From: a candidate division TA06 bacterium DG_78
GTDB taxonomy: Bacteria; Hydrothermota; Tepidihabitantia; SM23-42
Reading direction: 5' to 3'
Assembly: GCA_001303225.1 (NCBI GenBank)
Contig: LJNI01000146.1
Location: 1-5,712, forward strand
DNA: 5,712 bases
Shown: in pieces, positions 1-5,712 of the stretch
Layout: each line of letters begins with the position of its first letter
Position numbering within the stretch: position 1 is the first letter of the stretch
Translations under genes and position numbers: made by a program
The notes under the pieces: model-generated
The model's database searches: none
Told to the model about the DNA's origin: nothing
Seen by the model: the letters and a program-made list of their open reading frames with translations, nothing else

Positions 1-753
1 ACAGAGTATCCCCATATTGATGCGCGGAAAGGACTATCAGATTTACAGTGGATTCAATACCAGCTCGATAATTTTGCCACAGTCGACGAAGTGATCGCGA
101 GTGATAAAAATATCAGGATTAGTGTGAGATATGCAATTCCTCTGCACTTCCTCGTGTGTGATCGTACCGGAAGAGCAGCAACCATTGAGTTCCTCGCAGG
201 CGAAATGGTGGCACATACTCAGGATGACCTTCCTGCAACTGTGCTGACTAATAATACATGCAAGTACTCAATCCGTCTTTTTACTGTATTTGATGGCGAC
301 GAAACGATTAGTGTATTTGATGCTGCAGACTATTCGCTCAAACGATTTGTGTGGGCTGCACAAGGAGTTCATAATTGGAATCCAAAGACCTGTGGCCCAC
401 CAGTGAGGTATGCGTTTAATATACTCGACAAAGTATCAATGGATTTTACCGTGTTTCGAATTGTATATGATGTCGGTAATAATCACATTTATTTTAAAAC
501 AAAATCGAATCCTAACATGCGGTTTATCAATGTTAATAAATTCAATTTTTCTTGTGATACACCAGTAAAAATCATGGACATTTCTACTGGTAATGAGGGA
601 GATGTTACTCCATTGTTTTCTGACTACACGTACGAAGCGAACTATGATTTGATTTTCAGATCCTTTTCAGAAACTGAATTTTTGAAAAATATACCAGAGC
701 AAGTGCTCGAAACGAGGGCGCAGTATCCAGAAACCTTACCGTGTGAGGAGTAG
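1..753 (+). CDS. Linear amide C-N hydrolase (choloylglycine hydrolase / penicillin V acylase family), 3' part
   Basis: The frame is open from base 1 to the TAG stop at 751-753, giving 250 visible residues; the start lies off the left edge, so the GTG at 91 is not the true start. The call rests on family-like stretches in order: WIQYQLDNFATVDEVI (bases 49-96), the strand pair HFLVCDRTGRAATIEFLAGE, the LTNNT motif (bases 244-258) matching the conserved Asn loop, and LKRFVWAAQ, whose Arg (343-345) matches the conserved active-site Arg of bile salt hydrolases. These N-terminal-nucleophile enzymes hydrolyse linear amides such as conjugated bile salts, penicillin V or N-acyl homoserine lactones. 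The catalytic N-terminal Cys and any signal peptide would lie upstream and cannot be seen, so activity and substrate are unknown. Family members are usually about 320-360 residues, so roughly 70-110 are missing. The gene converges on the signal peptidase remnant with a 10-base gap and no visible terminator hairpin. Confidence 0.86.
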   Translation, partial: TEYPHIDARKGLSDLQWIQYQLDNFATVDEVIASDKNIRISVRYAIPLHFLVCDRTGRAATIEFLAGEMVAHTQDDLPATVLTNNTCKYSIRLFTVFDGDETISVFDAADYSLKRFVWAAQGVHNWNPKTCGPPVRYAFNILDKVSMDFTVFRIVYDVGNNHIYFKTKSNPNMRFINVNKFNFSCDTPVKIMDISTGNEGDVTPLFSDYTYEANYDLIFRSFSETEFLKNIPEQVLETRAQYPETLPCEE

Positions 754-763
754 TGGAAAGTTG

Positions 764-1351
764 TTATACGACCTTACCAATTCGCACGAGCCGAATTGCC
801 TTCCACTCCCAGATTCTTAACAATTTAAAGAGATTTGTCGCTGGATCTCCTGGGTCAAATGAGAAAAATATGACGAGCGGTGTTCTTTTGAGGTGTTGTT
901 TGTGCAGTGGTTCCCAGAATCGTGAATCAAAAGAGACATCGCGATTATCACCCATCGCAACAATACAATCTTCTGGCACGATAACTGGGCCAAAATTATC
1001 TCGTGCCTGTATGCCAAAGAGGTCACCAAACTTTGCTTGTTCCCAATCTTTTTGATACATATCATTATTATAGTTCACTTTTTTATACGTACTCTCGTCC
1101 GTGTGATAAACATAGGTTTCGTCAACCATAGTGCCGTTTACATACAGAATTTTATCGATTATTTCCACTGTATCACCTTCGACTGCCACGCATCGCTTTA
1201 CCACGTATTGTTTTTCAAAAGGAGACATGAATGCCTCCATATCGCCTCGATTGGGATTGTGCCCAGGTATCACAGGGATCTGCATATGTGATAGGGGAAT
1301 CTTTATACCATAAATAAACCTATTCACCAAAAGGGCATCGCCAATGGGTAG
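764..1351 (-). pseudogene. lepB: Signal peptidase I, 5'-truncated remnant lacking membrane anchor and catalytic serine
   Basis: The downstream part of a type I signal peptidase (S26 family), which cleaves signal peptides from exported proteins at the membrane. Counting from the TTG at 1330, recognisable parts are VNRFIYGIKIP, the catalytic-Lys box VVKRCVAVEGDTVEI (Lys45, bases 1196-1198), the MGDNRDVSFDSRFW box (about 126-139) and a C-terminal IRLVRIGKVV. In-frame homology continues upstream of the TTG as LPIGDALL, the end of the usual PSGSMxPTLxIGD box, and then stops at about base 1351. In this frame the nucleophile position carries Gln (CAA), there is no transmembrane segment, and a TGA closes the frame at about 1382-1384. 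No ATG lies in the remaining stretch. Beyond it are the promoter and first gene of the divergent operon. The remaining roughly 195 codons are intact, so the loss looks recent or is an assembly join. A TTG-started 188-residue product could be made but should not be a working peptidase. Family identity is sure; pseudogene status is inferred. Confidence 0.78.
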
Positions 1352-1363
1352 TATAAATCGGTG

Positions 1364-1391
1364 TTGACTTTGATTTATTTTTCATTACAAT
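1364..1391 (+). promoter_or_regulatory. Sigma70-type promoter for the regulator-prfA-prmC-nadK-recN cluster
   Basis: TTGACT (1364-1369) and TACAAT (1386-1391) each match the sigma70 consensus hexamers at five of six positions, with a 16-base AT-rich spacer. Transcription would start near 1398, leaving a short leader of about 26 bases before the ATG at 1424, which includes a perfect AGGAGG at 1414-1419. It is the only good promoter seen ahead of the cluster. I found no convincing Crp-type dyad overlapping it. The call is by consensus match and position only. Confidence 0.62.
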
Positions 1392-1423
1392 AATATAGAG
1401 CACAATCATAAAAAGGAGGAAGT

Positions 1424-2056
1424 ATGGTTGAAGGAATGGAGAAGAAGCTCAATCCAGGTGACGTTCTCTTTAAGGAAGGCGACAGGGGAAGCGTGATGTA
1501 TCTCATTCGCGAGGGTAAAATTAAGATAACCAAGGGAGCAGGAGACGAGGAGCGAACACTGGCAGTTTTGAAAGATGGAGATTTCTTTGGTGAGATGGCG
1601 ATAATTGATGGTTCACCACGATCAGCTTCAGCCATTGCCGTAACACCGGCCTCGCTCTTGGTAATTGACGAAGAAACCTTTAAAACCAAACTCAAGGAAA
1701 ATCCCCTGATTGAATATGTTTTGGGAACACTAGCCAAGCGGTTGAGGACAGCAGATGAACAGATAAAGATGTTAACCATAAAGAGTGAGGAACGGAGGGT
1801 TGTTGCGTTTATTATAACAAAAGCAAAAGAATCAGGCAATACAGTTGATGAAGGCATTGAGATCTCTGCCTTCTCTTACGAAGTCCTTGCCCACATAACC
1901 GGCATTGATGAGAATAAAGTAAGAAATTATGTTCAGAAATTGGAGCAAGCAAACCTTCTCAGACAGAAAGGTGACAGTATAGTCATTAAAGGCATTGAAG
2001 TTTTAGACGAATATCTACGATACATTGCTTTAAAAGAAAAATTCGAAAGAATATAA
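1424..2056 (+). CDS. Crp/Fnr-family transcriptional regulator with cyclic-nucleotide-binding domain
   Basis: This 210-residue protein has the length and layout of E. coli CRP. Residues about 6-90 form the cNMP-binding beta barrel, with a phosphate-binding cassette at 54-70 ([17 protein letters not shown]) that keeps the Glu (57) and Arg (66) used to hold cyclic nucleotide. Residues about 93-118 look like the dimerisation helix, and 148-180 form the winged helix-turn-helix ([20 protein letters not shown]). The barrel has no cysteines, so an FNR-type iron-sulfur cluster is unlikely. Ungapped against CRP, the recognition helix replaces the base-contacting Arg180, Glu181 and Arg185 with Glu163, Asn164 and Asn168, so the operator is probably not TGTGA-N6-TCACA. 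The ATG at 1424 follows AGGAGG by 4 bases; the next ATG (1436) is too far from it. The gene leads the operon, and prfA begins 37 bases after its stop. Ligand and targets are unknown; cAMP or another cyclic nucleotide is plausible from the cassette. Confidence 0.93.
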   Translation: MVEGMEKKLNPGDVLFKEGDRGSVMYLIREGKIKITKGAGDEERTLAVLKDGDFFGEMAIIDGSPRSASAIAVTPASLLVIDEETFKTKLKENPLIEYVLGTLAKRLRTADEQIKMLTIKSEERRVVAFIITKAKESGNTVDEGIEISAFSYEVLAHITGIDENKVRNYVQKLEQANLLRQKGDSIVIKGIEVLDEYLRYIALKEKFERI

Positions 2057-2058
2057 CC

Positions 2059-2076
2059 TAACGTACCATAACGTTA
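2059..2076. repeat. 18-bp dyad TAACGT-N6-ACGTTA between the regulator gene and prfA
   Basis: A perfect 6-bp inverted repeat, TAACGT (2059-2064) and ACGTTA (2071-2076), with a 6-base centre. It fills the only non-coding gap inside the cluster, directly after the regulator's stop and 5 bases before the prfA Shine-Dalgarno site. The geometry (half-site, N6, half-site) is like that of Crp/Fnr-family operators, which suggests a site for the regulator encoded just upstream. As RNA it would form only a weak hairpin with two G-C pairs and has no T-tract, so it is not an intrinsic terminator. A dyad of this size can also occur by chance. Confidence 0.4.
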
Positions 2077-2081
2077 ACAAC

Positions 2082-2086
2082 AGGAG
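2082..2086 (+). promoter_or_regulatory. Ribosome binding site that fixes the TTG start of prfA
   Basis: AGGAG lies 7 bases before the TTG at 2094. No ATG or GTG of suitable position exists in the prfA frame near here, and the next in-frame Met is about 60 residues into the protein, so this site decides the start. Confidence 0.72.
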
Positions 2087-2093
2087 CATCTGT

Positions 2094-3149
2094 TTGAATA
2101 CAAGAGCAGAGCACAAAGCACGGCTTAAAGAGTTGAACAAATTACTCGTTTCGCCAGATGTTTTGAAGAACCAAAAGGAATACGCTCAACTGACAAAAGA
2201 GTATAAGAGGTTGGAATTGATTATTCAGAAGTATAATGAATTCGATAGATTGTCACACGAGATAGGTGAAGTGCGAGAAATGTTAAGAGGTGACGACGAA
2301 GAGATGAAAGAGGTGGCGCAAGCCGAGCTCGAAAAATTAGATAAGCAGCTGACAGTAGTGCAGGATGAAATTGACGAGTTGCTCAATCCACAGCATGAGG
2401 AATATCAAAAAAATTGCATCGTTGAGATAAGAGCTGGTGCGGGTGGTGATGAGGCGACGCTCTTCGCAGCCGATTTGTTTCGAATGTATACAAAATTTAT
2501 TGAGAAGAACAAATTAAAATACGAAGTATACTCATCGCATCCGAGTGAAATTAAAGGCTACAAAGAGATTATATTCCTTATAGATGGAGACGGTGCCTTT
2601 AAGTTGTTCCGTTTCGAAAGAGGCGTGCATAGGGTGCAACGTATACCAGTAACTGAAGCAGGGGGGAGGATTCATACATCGACTGTGACTGTTGCTGTTC
2701 TTCCTGAGATTGAAGAAGCACAATTTGAGATCAATCCGAACGACTTAAAAATTGATACATTTAGGGCAGGTGGTCATGGAGGTCAAAACGTAAATAAGGT
2801 TTCATCAGCAGTGAGGATTACCCATATACCATCTGGGATGGTTGTGAGCTGCCAGGATGAACGATCACAACACAGAAACCGTGAAAAGGCAATGAAAATT
2901 CTCCGGGCGCGGTTGGCTGTAATCGAAAAGGAAAAGCAGAATGCGCAAATAGATCAACAGCGAAGACAGCAGGTGGGTACTGGAGATCGAAGTGAAAAAA
3001 TAAGAACCTACAATTATCCACAAAATCGGATAACTGATCATAGAATTGCCCTCAGCTTATACAATTTAGAAGACATACTCGAAGGTAACTTGGATGAGCT
3101 TATTTCGAACCTCGAAAAACATGAGAGAAATAGTCAAAATAGTAAGTAA
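2094..3149 (+). CDS. prfA: Peptide chain release factor 1 (RF1)
   Basis: RF1 reads UAA and UAG in the ribosomal A site and triggers release of the finished peptide. The 351-residue product has an N-terminal helical domain (1-100), then [15 protein letters not shown] (107-121), the RF1-specific tripeptide P-V-T (185-187, the PxT stop-codon reader, unlike SPF in RF2), and the catalytic GGQ at 229-231 within [26 protein letters not shown] and the C-terminal NRITDHRI...L..ILEG block are also present. Its length and GGQ position are within a few residues of E. coli RF1 (360 residues, GGQ at 233-235), which supports the TTG start with AGGAG 7 bases upstream. Residues beside GGQ differ from the common SSGAGGQHVN: His228 replaces Ala and Asn232 replaces His. 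The gene follows the Crp-type regulator by 37 bases and overlaps prmC, whose product methylates Gln231. The identity is firm. Confidence 0.97.
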   Translation: MNTRAEHKARLKELNKLLVSPDVLKNQKEYAQLTKEYKRLELIIQKYNEFDRLSHEIGEVREMLRGDDEEMKEVAQAELEKLDKQLTVVQDEIDELLNPQHEEYQKNCIVEIRAGAGGDEATLFAADLFRMYTKFIEKNKLKYEVYSSHPSEIKGYKEIIFLIDGDGAFKLFRFERGVHRVQRIPVTEAGGRIHTSTVTVAVLPEIEEAQFEINPNDLKIDTFRAGGHGGQNVNKVSSAVRITHIPSGMVVSCQDERSQHRNREKAMKILRARLAVIEKEKQNAQIDQQRRQQVGTGDRSEKIRTYNYPQNRITDHRIALSLYNLEDILEGNLDELISNLEKHERNSQNSK

Positions 3150-3960
3150 AGAATTACAGATAACAAGAGATGAAGCAGAACTGGTTGTTGCGACACTGAT
3201 CGCACAGCCTCGCTTCGAAATGTACCTCAATGAGAAGATTGATTCAGAAACAGTGGCGCTGCTCAATATGAAATTACAGCAGCTAAAAGAAGGTGTACCG
3301 ATTGAGTACATCACAAAGAAAGTACAGTTTTTGGACTATCAGCTTGTGATCTATCCTGGTGTCTTTATCCCAAGACTCGAGACAGAGTACTTTATTGAGC
3401 TCATTGGTAAATTAACCACACGTACGCCGAAGACTATATTGGAAATTGGCACTGGATGCGGTGCGATTGCTGTGAGTCTTGCCCATGTTTTTCCTGAAGC
3501 ACAGATTGTCGCTACTGATATTTCACCAACTGCAATCGACAATGCCTCAGAGAATATTCGGCACTATAATCTCAGAGATAGGGTTACCGTAGCACAGTGT
3601 GATCTATTTGCAGGGCTTACAGGACAATTCGATATAATTGTCTCAAATCCTCCGTATGTTCCGACTTCGCGCATTCCGTCATTACCCAAGAGTGTGAAAG
3701 ATTTCGAACCGATTCTTGCAATTGATGGTGGCTATCAAGGAGTGCAGTTTATCGAGCGATTAGTGCGAGAGGGCAAACAGCATGTAAAATCTCATGGTAT
3801 GATGGCAATTGAAATTGATGAGGACGAGGTCAATATTTTGAGACAGTTTTTAGTAACGAATTCATTTCGTACATTTGTAATTAAAAAAGATTTATTTGGT
3901 CGGTTTCGTTACCTTTTTGTTGGAGATGTTAAAAATGAGAAAAGTAAAAATAGTCATTAA
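3094..3960 (+). CDS. prmC: Release factor glutamine N5-methyltransferase (PrmC/HemK)
   Basis: Transfers a methyl group from S-adenosylmethionine to the glutamine of the GGQ motif in release factors, which strengthens peptide release. Counting from 3094, the protein shows an N-terminal helical substrate-binding domain (about 10-75) and the FIPRLETE segment (91-98; PRPDTE in most homologues). The AdoMet motif [14 protein letters not shown] is at 117-130, an acidic TDIS at 141-144, the catalytic NPPY at 185-188, and [16 protein letters not shown] at 204-219. Two starts are possible. ATG 3094 (288 aa) has a weak AAGG 8 bases upstream and overlaps prfA by 56 bases. ATG 3121 (279 aa) overlaps by 29 bases, has no visible ribosome site, but fits the family length (277 in E. 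coli) and N-terminus better. The overlap with prfA suggests translational coupling between the enzyme and its substrate. Function is firm; the start is not. Confidence 0.94.
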   Translation: MSLFRTSKNMREIVKIVSKELQITRDEAELVVATLIAQPRFEMYLNEKIDSETVALLNMKLQQLKEGVPIEYITKKVQFLDYQLVIYPGVFIPRLETEYFIELIGKLTTRTPKTILEIGTGCGAIAVSLAHVFPEAQIVATDISPTAIDNASENIRHYNLRDRVTVAQCDLFAGLTGQFDIIVSNPPYVPTSRIPSLPKSVKDFEPILAIDGGYQGVQFIERLVREGKQHVKSHGMMAIEIDEDEVNILRQFLVTNSFRTFVIKKDLFGRFRYLFVGDVKNEKSKNSH

Positions 3961-4717
3961 TACCAAAAAACCCCAATCAAGAAAAACCATGCACGTGGTA
4001 CAACAGGTATTAAGAGATCACGGATTTACAATTTCAAAAAAACCCGATTTTATTATTGCCCTCGGTGGCGATGGTACACTCCTCTCTGCAGCCAATCTCT
4101 ATGGCAAAAAGCAGATACCTATTCTCGGTGTGAATATCGGTGGTCTTGGTTTCTTAACAGATATTACATTTCAACAATTATCAGATACTCTCATTGAAAT
4201 TAAAAAGAAAAAGTTTAAGATTGAAAAACGTATGGTGTTACAGGCACATTTTGACCATAATATTCTCTATGCGTTGAATGACCTGACAATCAGCACCCGC
4301 ATTCCTGGTCGCGTTGTTGAGTTTTCTGCAGTTATTAACAGAGAGTATATTTGCCGATTCGTTGCTGATGGTATTATTATTGCTACACCAACAGGTTCGA
4401 CTGCATACTCACTGGCAACAGGTGGTCCAATTCTTCTTCCATACACAGAGGCAATTATTGTGACGCCAATCTCCCCCCACACCTTGTCGGTTCGGCCCAT
4501 CGTGCTGCCAGCAGATACAAAAATAGAAATACAGGTCGGAAAGAAAGGTAAGGCAGTCCTGGTTGCTGATGGTCAGAGGAGTAATTCGATCACCACTGGG
4601 CATGTTGTTAAATTTAAAAAGGCGCAGTACCATGTAAAACTTATAAAATCACTCCACACAACATTCTTTCATACATTACGTGAAAAGATGCAGTGGGGAG
4701 GCAGAGAAGATGCTTAA
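3935..4717 (+). CDS. nadK: NAD kinase
   Basis: Phosphorylates NAD to NADP in the cytoplasm and is the only known bacterial route to NADP. The 260-residue product has the family hallmarks: GGDGT with the catalytic Asp (44-48), NIGGLGFLT (68-75), LND (114-116; LNE in many homologues), and DGIIIATPTGSTAYSLATGGP (145-165). PHTLSVRPIVLP (181-192) and ADGQ (211-214) follow. The ATG at 3935 is chosen because GGAG at 3922-3925 sits 9 bases upstream and the next strand, VKIVIN, begins as family members do. The longer in-frame TTG (3896) and the ATG at 3926 lack a properly spaced site. The N-terminal segment before GGDGT is short (43 residues) compared with E. coli NadK, as in several compact NAD kinases. 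It overlaps prmC by 26 bases and recN by 8. Adjacent nadK and recN also occur in E. coli, so this neighbourhood is not unusual. Confidence 0.96.
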   Translation: MRKVKIVINTKKPQSRKTMHVVQQVLRDHGFTISKKPDFIIALGGDGTLLSAANLYGKKQIPILGVNIGGLGFLTDITFQQLSDTLIEIKKKKFKIEKRMVLQAHFDHNILYALNDLTISTRIPGRVVEFSAVINREYICRFVADGIIIATPTGSTAYSLATGGPILLPYTEAIIVTPISPHTLSVRPIVLPADTKIEIQVGKKGKAVLVADGQRSNSITTGHVVKFKKAQYHVKLIKSLHTTFFHTLREKMQWGGREDA

Positions 4718-5712
4718 ATTACTTCGTGCCCGAAATTTTGCCCTCATGGAAGATTTAACCATTGCTTTTGACAGGGGGTTGACTGTTATTACCGGCGAGA
4801 CAGGTGCAGGGAAATCTATTATTGTCGAGGCAATTGCATCACTCTGTGGAGAGCGTATGGATGACATATCAATTCGCAGCAACAGAGATTTTGCTGAAAT
4901 CACGGGCGTTTTTGAAACAACACCACTGATACTCAAACGGTTGAGAGAATCGGGTATTCATGTTGATGGCGATCTCATCATCCGAAGGAAAGTCGAGCGT
5001 GGTAAAAGACAGAGTTCTTACATTAATGATCAGATTGTCAGCATTGGATTGCTCAGAGACCTTACTCGAGAAATGGTTGACCTTATTGGCCAATACGAAA
5101 ATCAATCGCTCTTTAATCCTAAAAACCATCTGTCACTCTTAGATTCCTACGCAGGTATAGGTGAACTCAAAAGAGTGTATACTACTGTTTTTCATGAGTA
5201 TCGGAGTCTTGAGAAGAGGCTGAAAAGTTTAATGGAGACAGTAAAGCAGGCAGATGAAAAAATTGATTATCTAAAATTTCAGATTAATGAAATCGAAAAA
5301 GCACATGTGCAACCGCAAGAAGAAGAACAACTGAGTGCCGAAAAGAATCTCCTCCTGAGTAGCGAAAAACGCTCTACGCTTGCTGGTAACCTTGTTACCG
5401 TGCTCTATGATAGAGAAGATTCGGTAGTGGAAAATTTGTATACAATACAGAAAATTCTCGATGAGCTGACTACTCTTGACCCCCACTTAAACGAAATTAA
5501 AGGCAGAATGGAATCAGTAATTTCGACAGCAGAAGATATGTATCGTGAAGTGAGTAGTTATTACAATAAGATTGAATTTTCTCAGGAGAGGCTCGACCAT
5601 GTTTTGGAGAGACTCGATGTCATCAATAAAATTAAAAAGAAGTATGGAAAGACACTCGAGGAAGTTGCTGATTACTTGACTACTGTCGAGAAAGAGTTGT
5701 CCTCAATTGAAA
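4710..5712 (+). CDS. recN: DNA repair protein RecN, N-terminal part
   Basis: RecN is an SMC-like ATPase that acts early in double-strand-break repair by holding DNA ends or sister chromatids together. The frame is open from ATG 4710 to the right edge, giving 334 of the usual 550-570 residues; it has no stop in the window. Visible parts are the N-terminal strand MLKLLRARNFALMEDLTIAF and Walker A GETGAGKS (29-36), then RRKVERGKRQSSYIND (92-107) and the RecN block GQYENQSLF...HLSLLDSYAG (127-149; commonly GQHEHQ). A long charged coiled coil follows from about 160, including LKFQINEIEKA (188-198) and RLDVINKIKKKYG (301-313), typical of the RecN arm. The Walker B and signature motifs lie beyond the window. 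GGAGG at 4697-4701 is 8 bases before the ATG. The start lies inside the last codons of nadK (8-base overlap), so translation is probably coupled. I saw no LexA-type box near the start. Confidence 0.95.
   Translation, partial: MLKLLRARNFALMEDLTIAFDRGLTVITGETGAGKSIIVEAIASLCGERMDDISIRSNRDFAEITGVFETTPLILKRLRESGIHVDGDLIIRRKVERGKRQSSYINDQIVSIGLLRDLTREMVDLIGQYENQSLFNPKNHLSLLDSYAGIGELKRVYTTVFHEYRSLEKRLKSLMETVKQADEKIDYLKFQINEIEKAHVQPQEEEQLSAEKNLLLSSEKRSTLAGNLVTVLYDREDSVVENLYTIQKILDELTTLDPHLNEIKGRMESVISTAEDMYREVSSYYNKIEFSQERLDHVLERLDVINKIKKKYGKTLEEVADYLTTVEKELSSIE

Noticed and set aside
740..790. Possible bidirectional terminator between the two convergent genes.
   Set aside because: Only 10 bases separate the stop codons and I could find no stem with a T-tract on either strand.
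753..1055. A 100-codon rightward open frame over the signal peptidase remnant.
   Set aside because: The signal peptidase motifs are on the other strand; this frame is its antisense shadow with no recognisable content.
1345..1425. In another leftward frame, a hydrophobic stretch (FLLFMIVLYIIVM) followed by KSKSTPI sits just upstream of the signal peptidase remnant; removing one base would join it to LPIGD and put a Ser at the nucleophile spacing.
   Set aside because: Only the two serines match the PSGSMxPT box and the Met after the nucleophile is missing. Half of the hydrophobic stretch is simply the antisense of the regulator's Shine-Dalgarno and start region. A frameshift explanation is possible but weaker than truncation.
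1375..1857. A 160-codon leftward open frame opposite the Crp/Fnr gene.
   Set aside because: It lies wholly antisense to a clearly recognised gene, has no family resemblance or ribosome site, and is a shadow frame.
3896..3934. Upstream TTG (3896) and ATG (3926) as longer nadK starts.
   Set aside because: The TTG has no ribosome site and would add residues absent from family N-termini; at 3926 the GGAG site abuts the start codon with no spacing. The ATG at 3935 fits both spacing and family start.
4960..5142. Short open frames on both strands inside recN.
   Set aside because: They are out of frame with continuous, well-matched RecN coding sequence and show nothing of their own.

Overview
The window is ordinary bacterial chromosome with fairly low GC and dense gene packing, from an organism that uses strong Shine-Dalgarno sites and sometimes TTG starts. 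The proteins recognised are class I release factor RF1, PrmC, NAD kinase, RecN, a Crp/Fnr regulator and signal peptidase I, so the source is a bacterium. The sequences are divergent from Escherichia coli and Bacillus, and I cannot fix the phylum from this window. I see no phage, transposon, CRISPR, tRNA or rRNA sequence.

Left part (1-1351): the 3' part of a choloylglycine-hydrolase-family (linear amide C-N hydrolase) gene runs rightward off the left edge. It converges, with only 10 bases between the stop codons, on a leftward signal peptidase I gene. That gene keeps its catalytic lysine and its GDNRD...DSR box, but loses all homology just before the place where the membrane anchor and the catalytic Ser-Met box should be. 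It is best read as a 5'-truncated remnant.

Right part (1364-5712): directly beside that breakpoint a good sigma70-type promoter drives a compact rightward gene cluster. The order is Crp/Fnr-family regulator, prfA (RF1), prmC (the methyltransferase that modifies the GGQ glutamine of release factors), nadK and recN (cut by the right edge). Spacing is 37 bases between the regulator and prfA. The other three junctions overlap (about 56, 26 and 8 bases), which points to one transcript with translational coupling. PrmC acts directly on the product of the gene before it. NadK makes NADP and RecN acts in double-strand-break repair. A Crp-type regulator at the head of this housekeeping operon, followed by an 18-bp dyad in the only real gap, raises the possibility of autoregulation.

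No clearly new system is visible. The most useful points are the decapitated signal peptidase gene at the operon boundary and the regulator/dyad arrangement.
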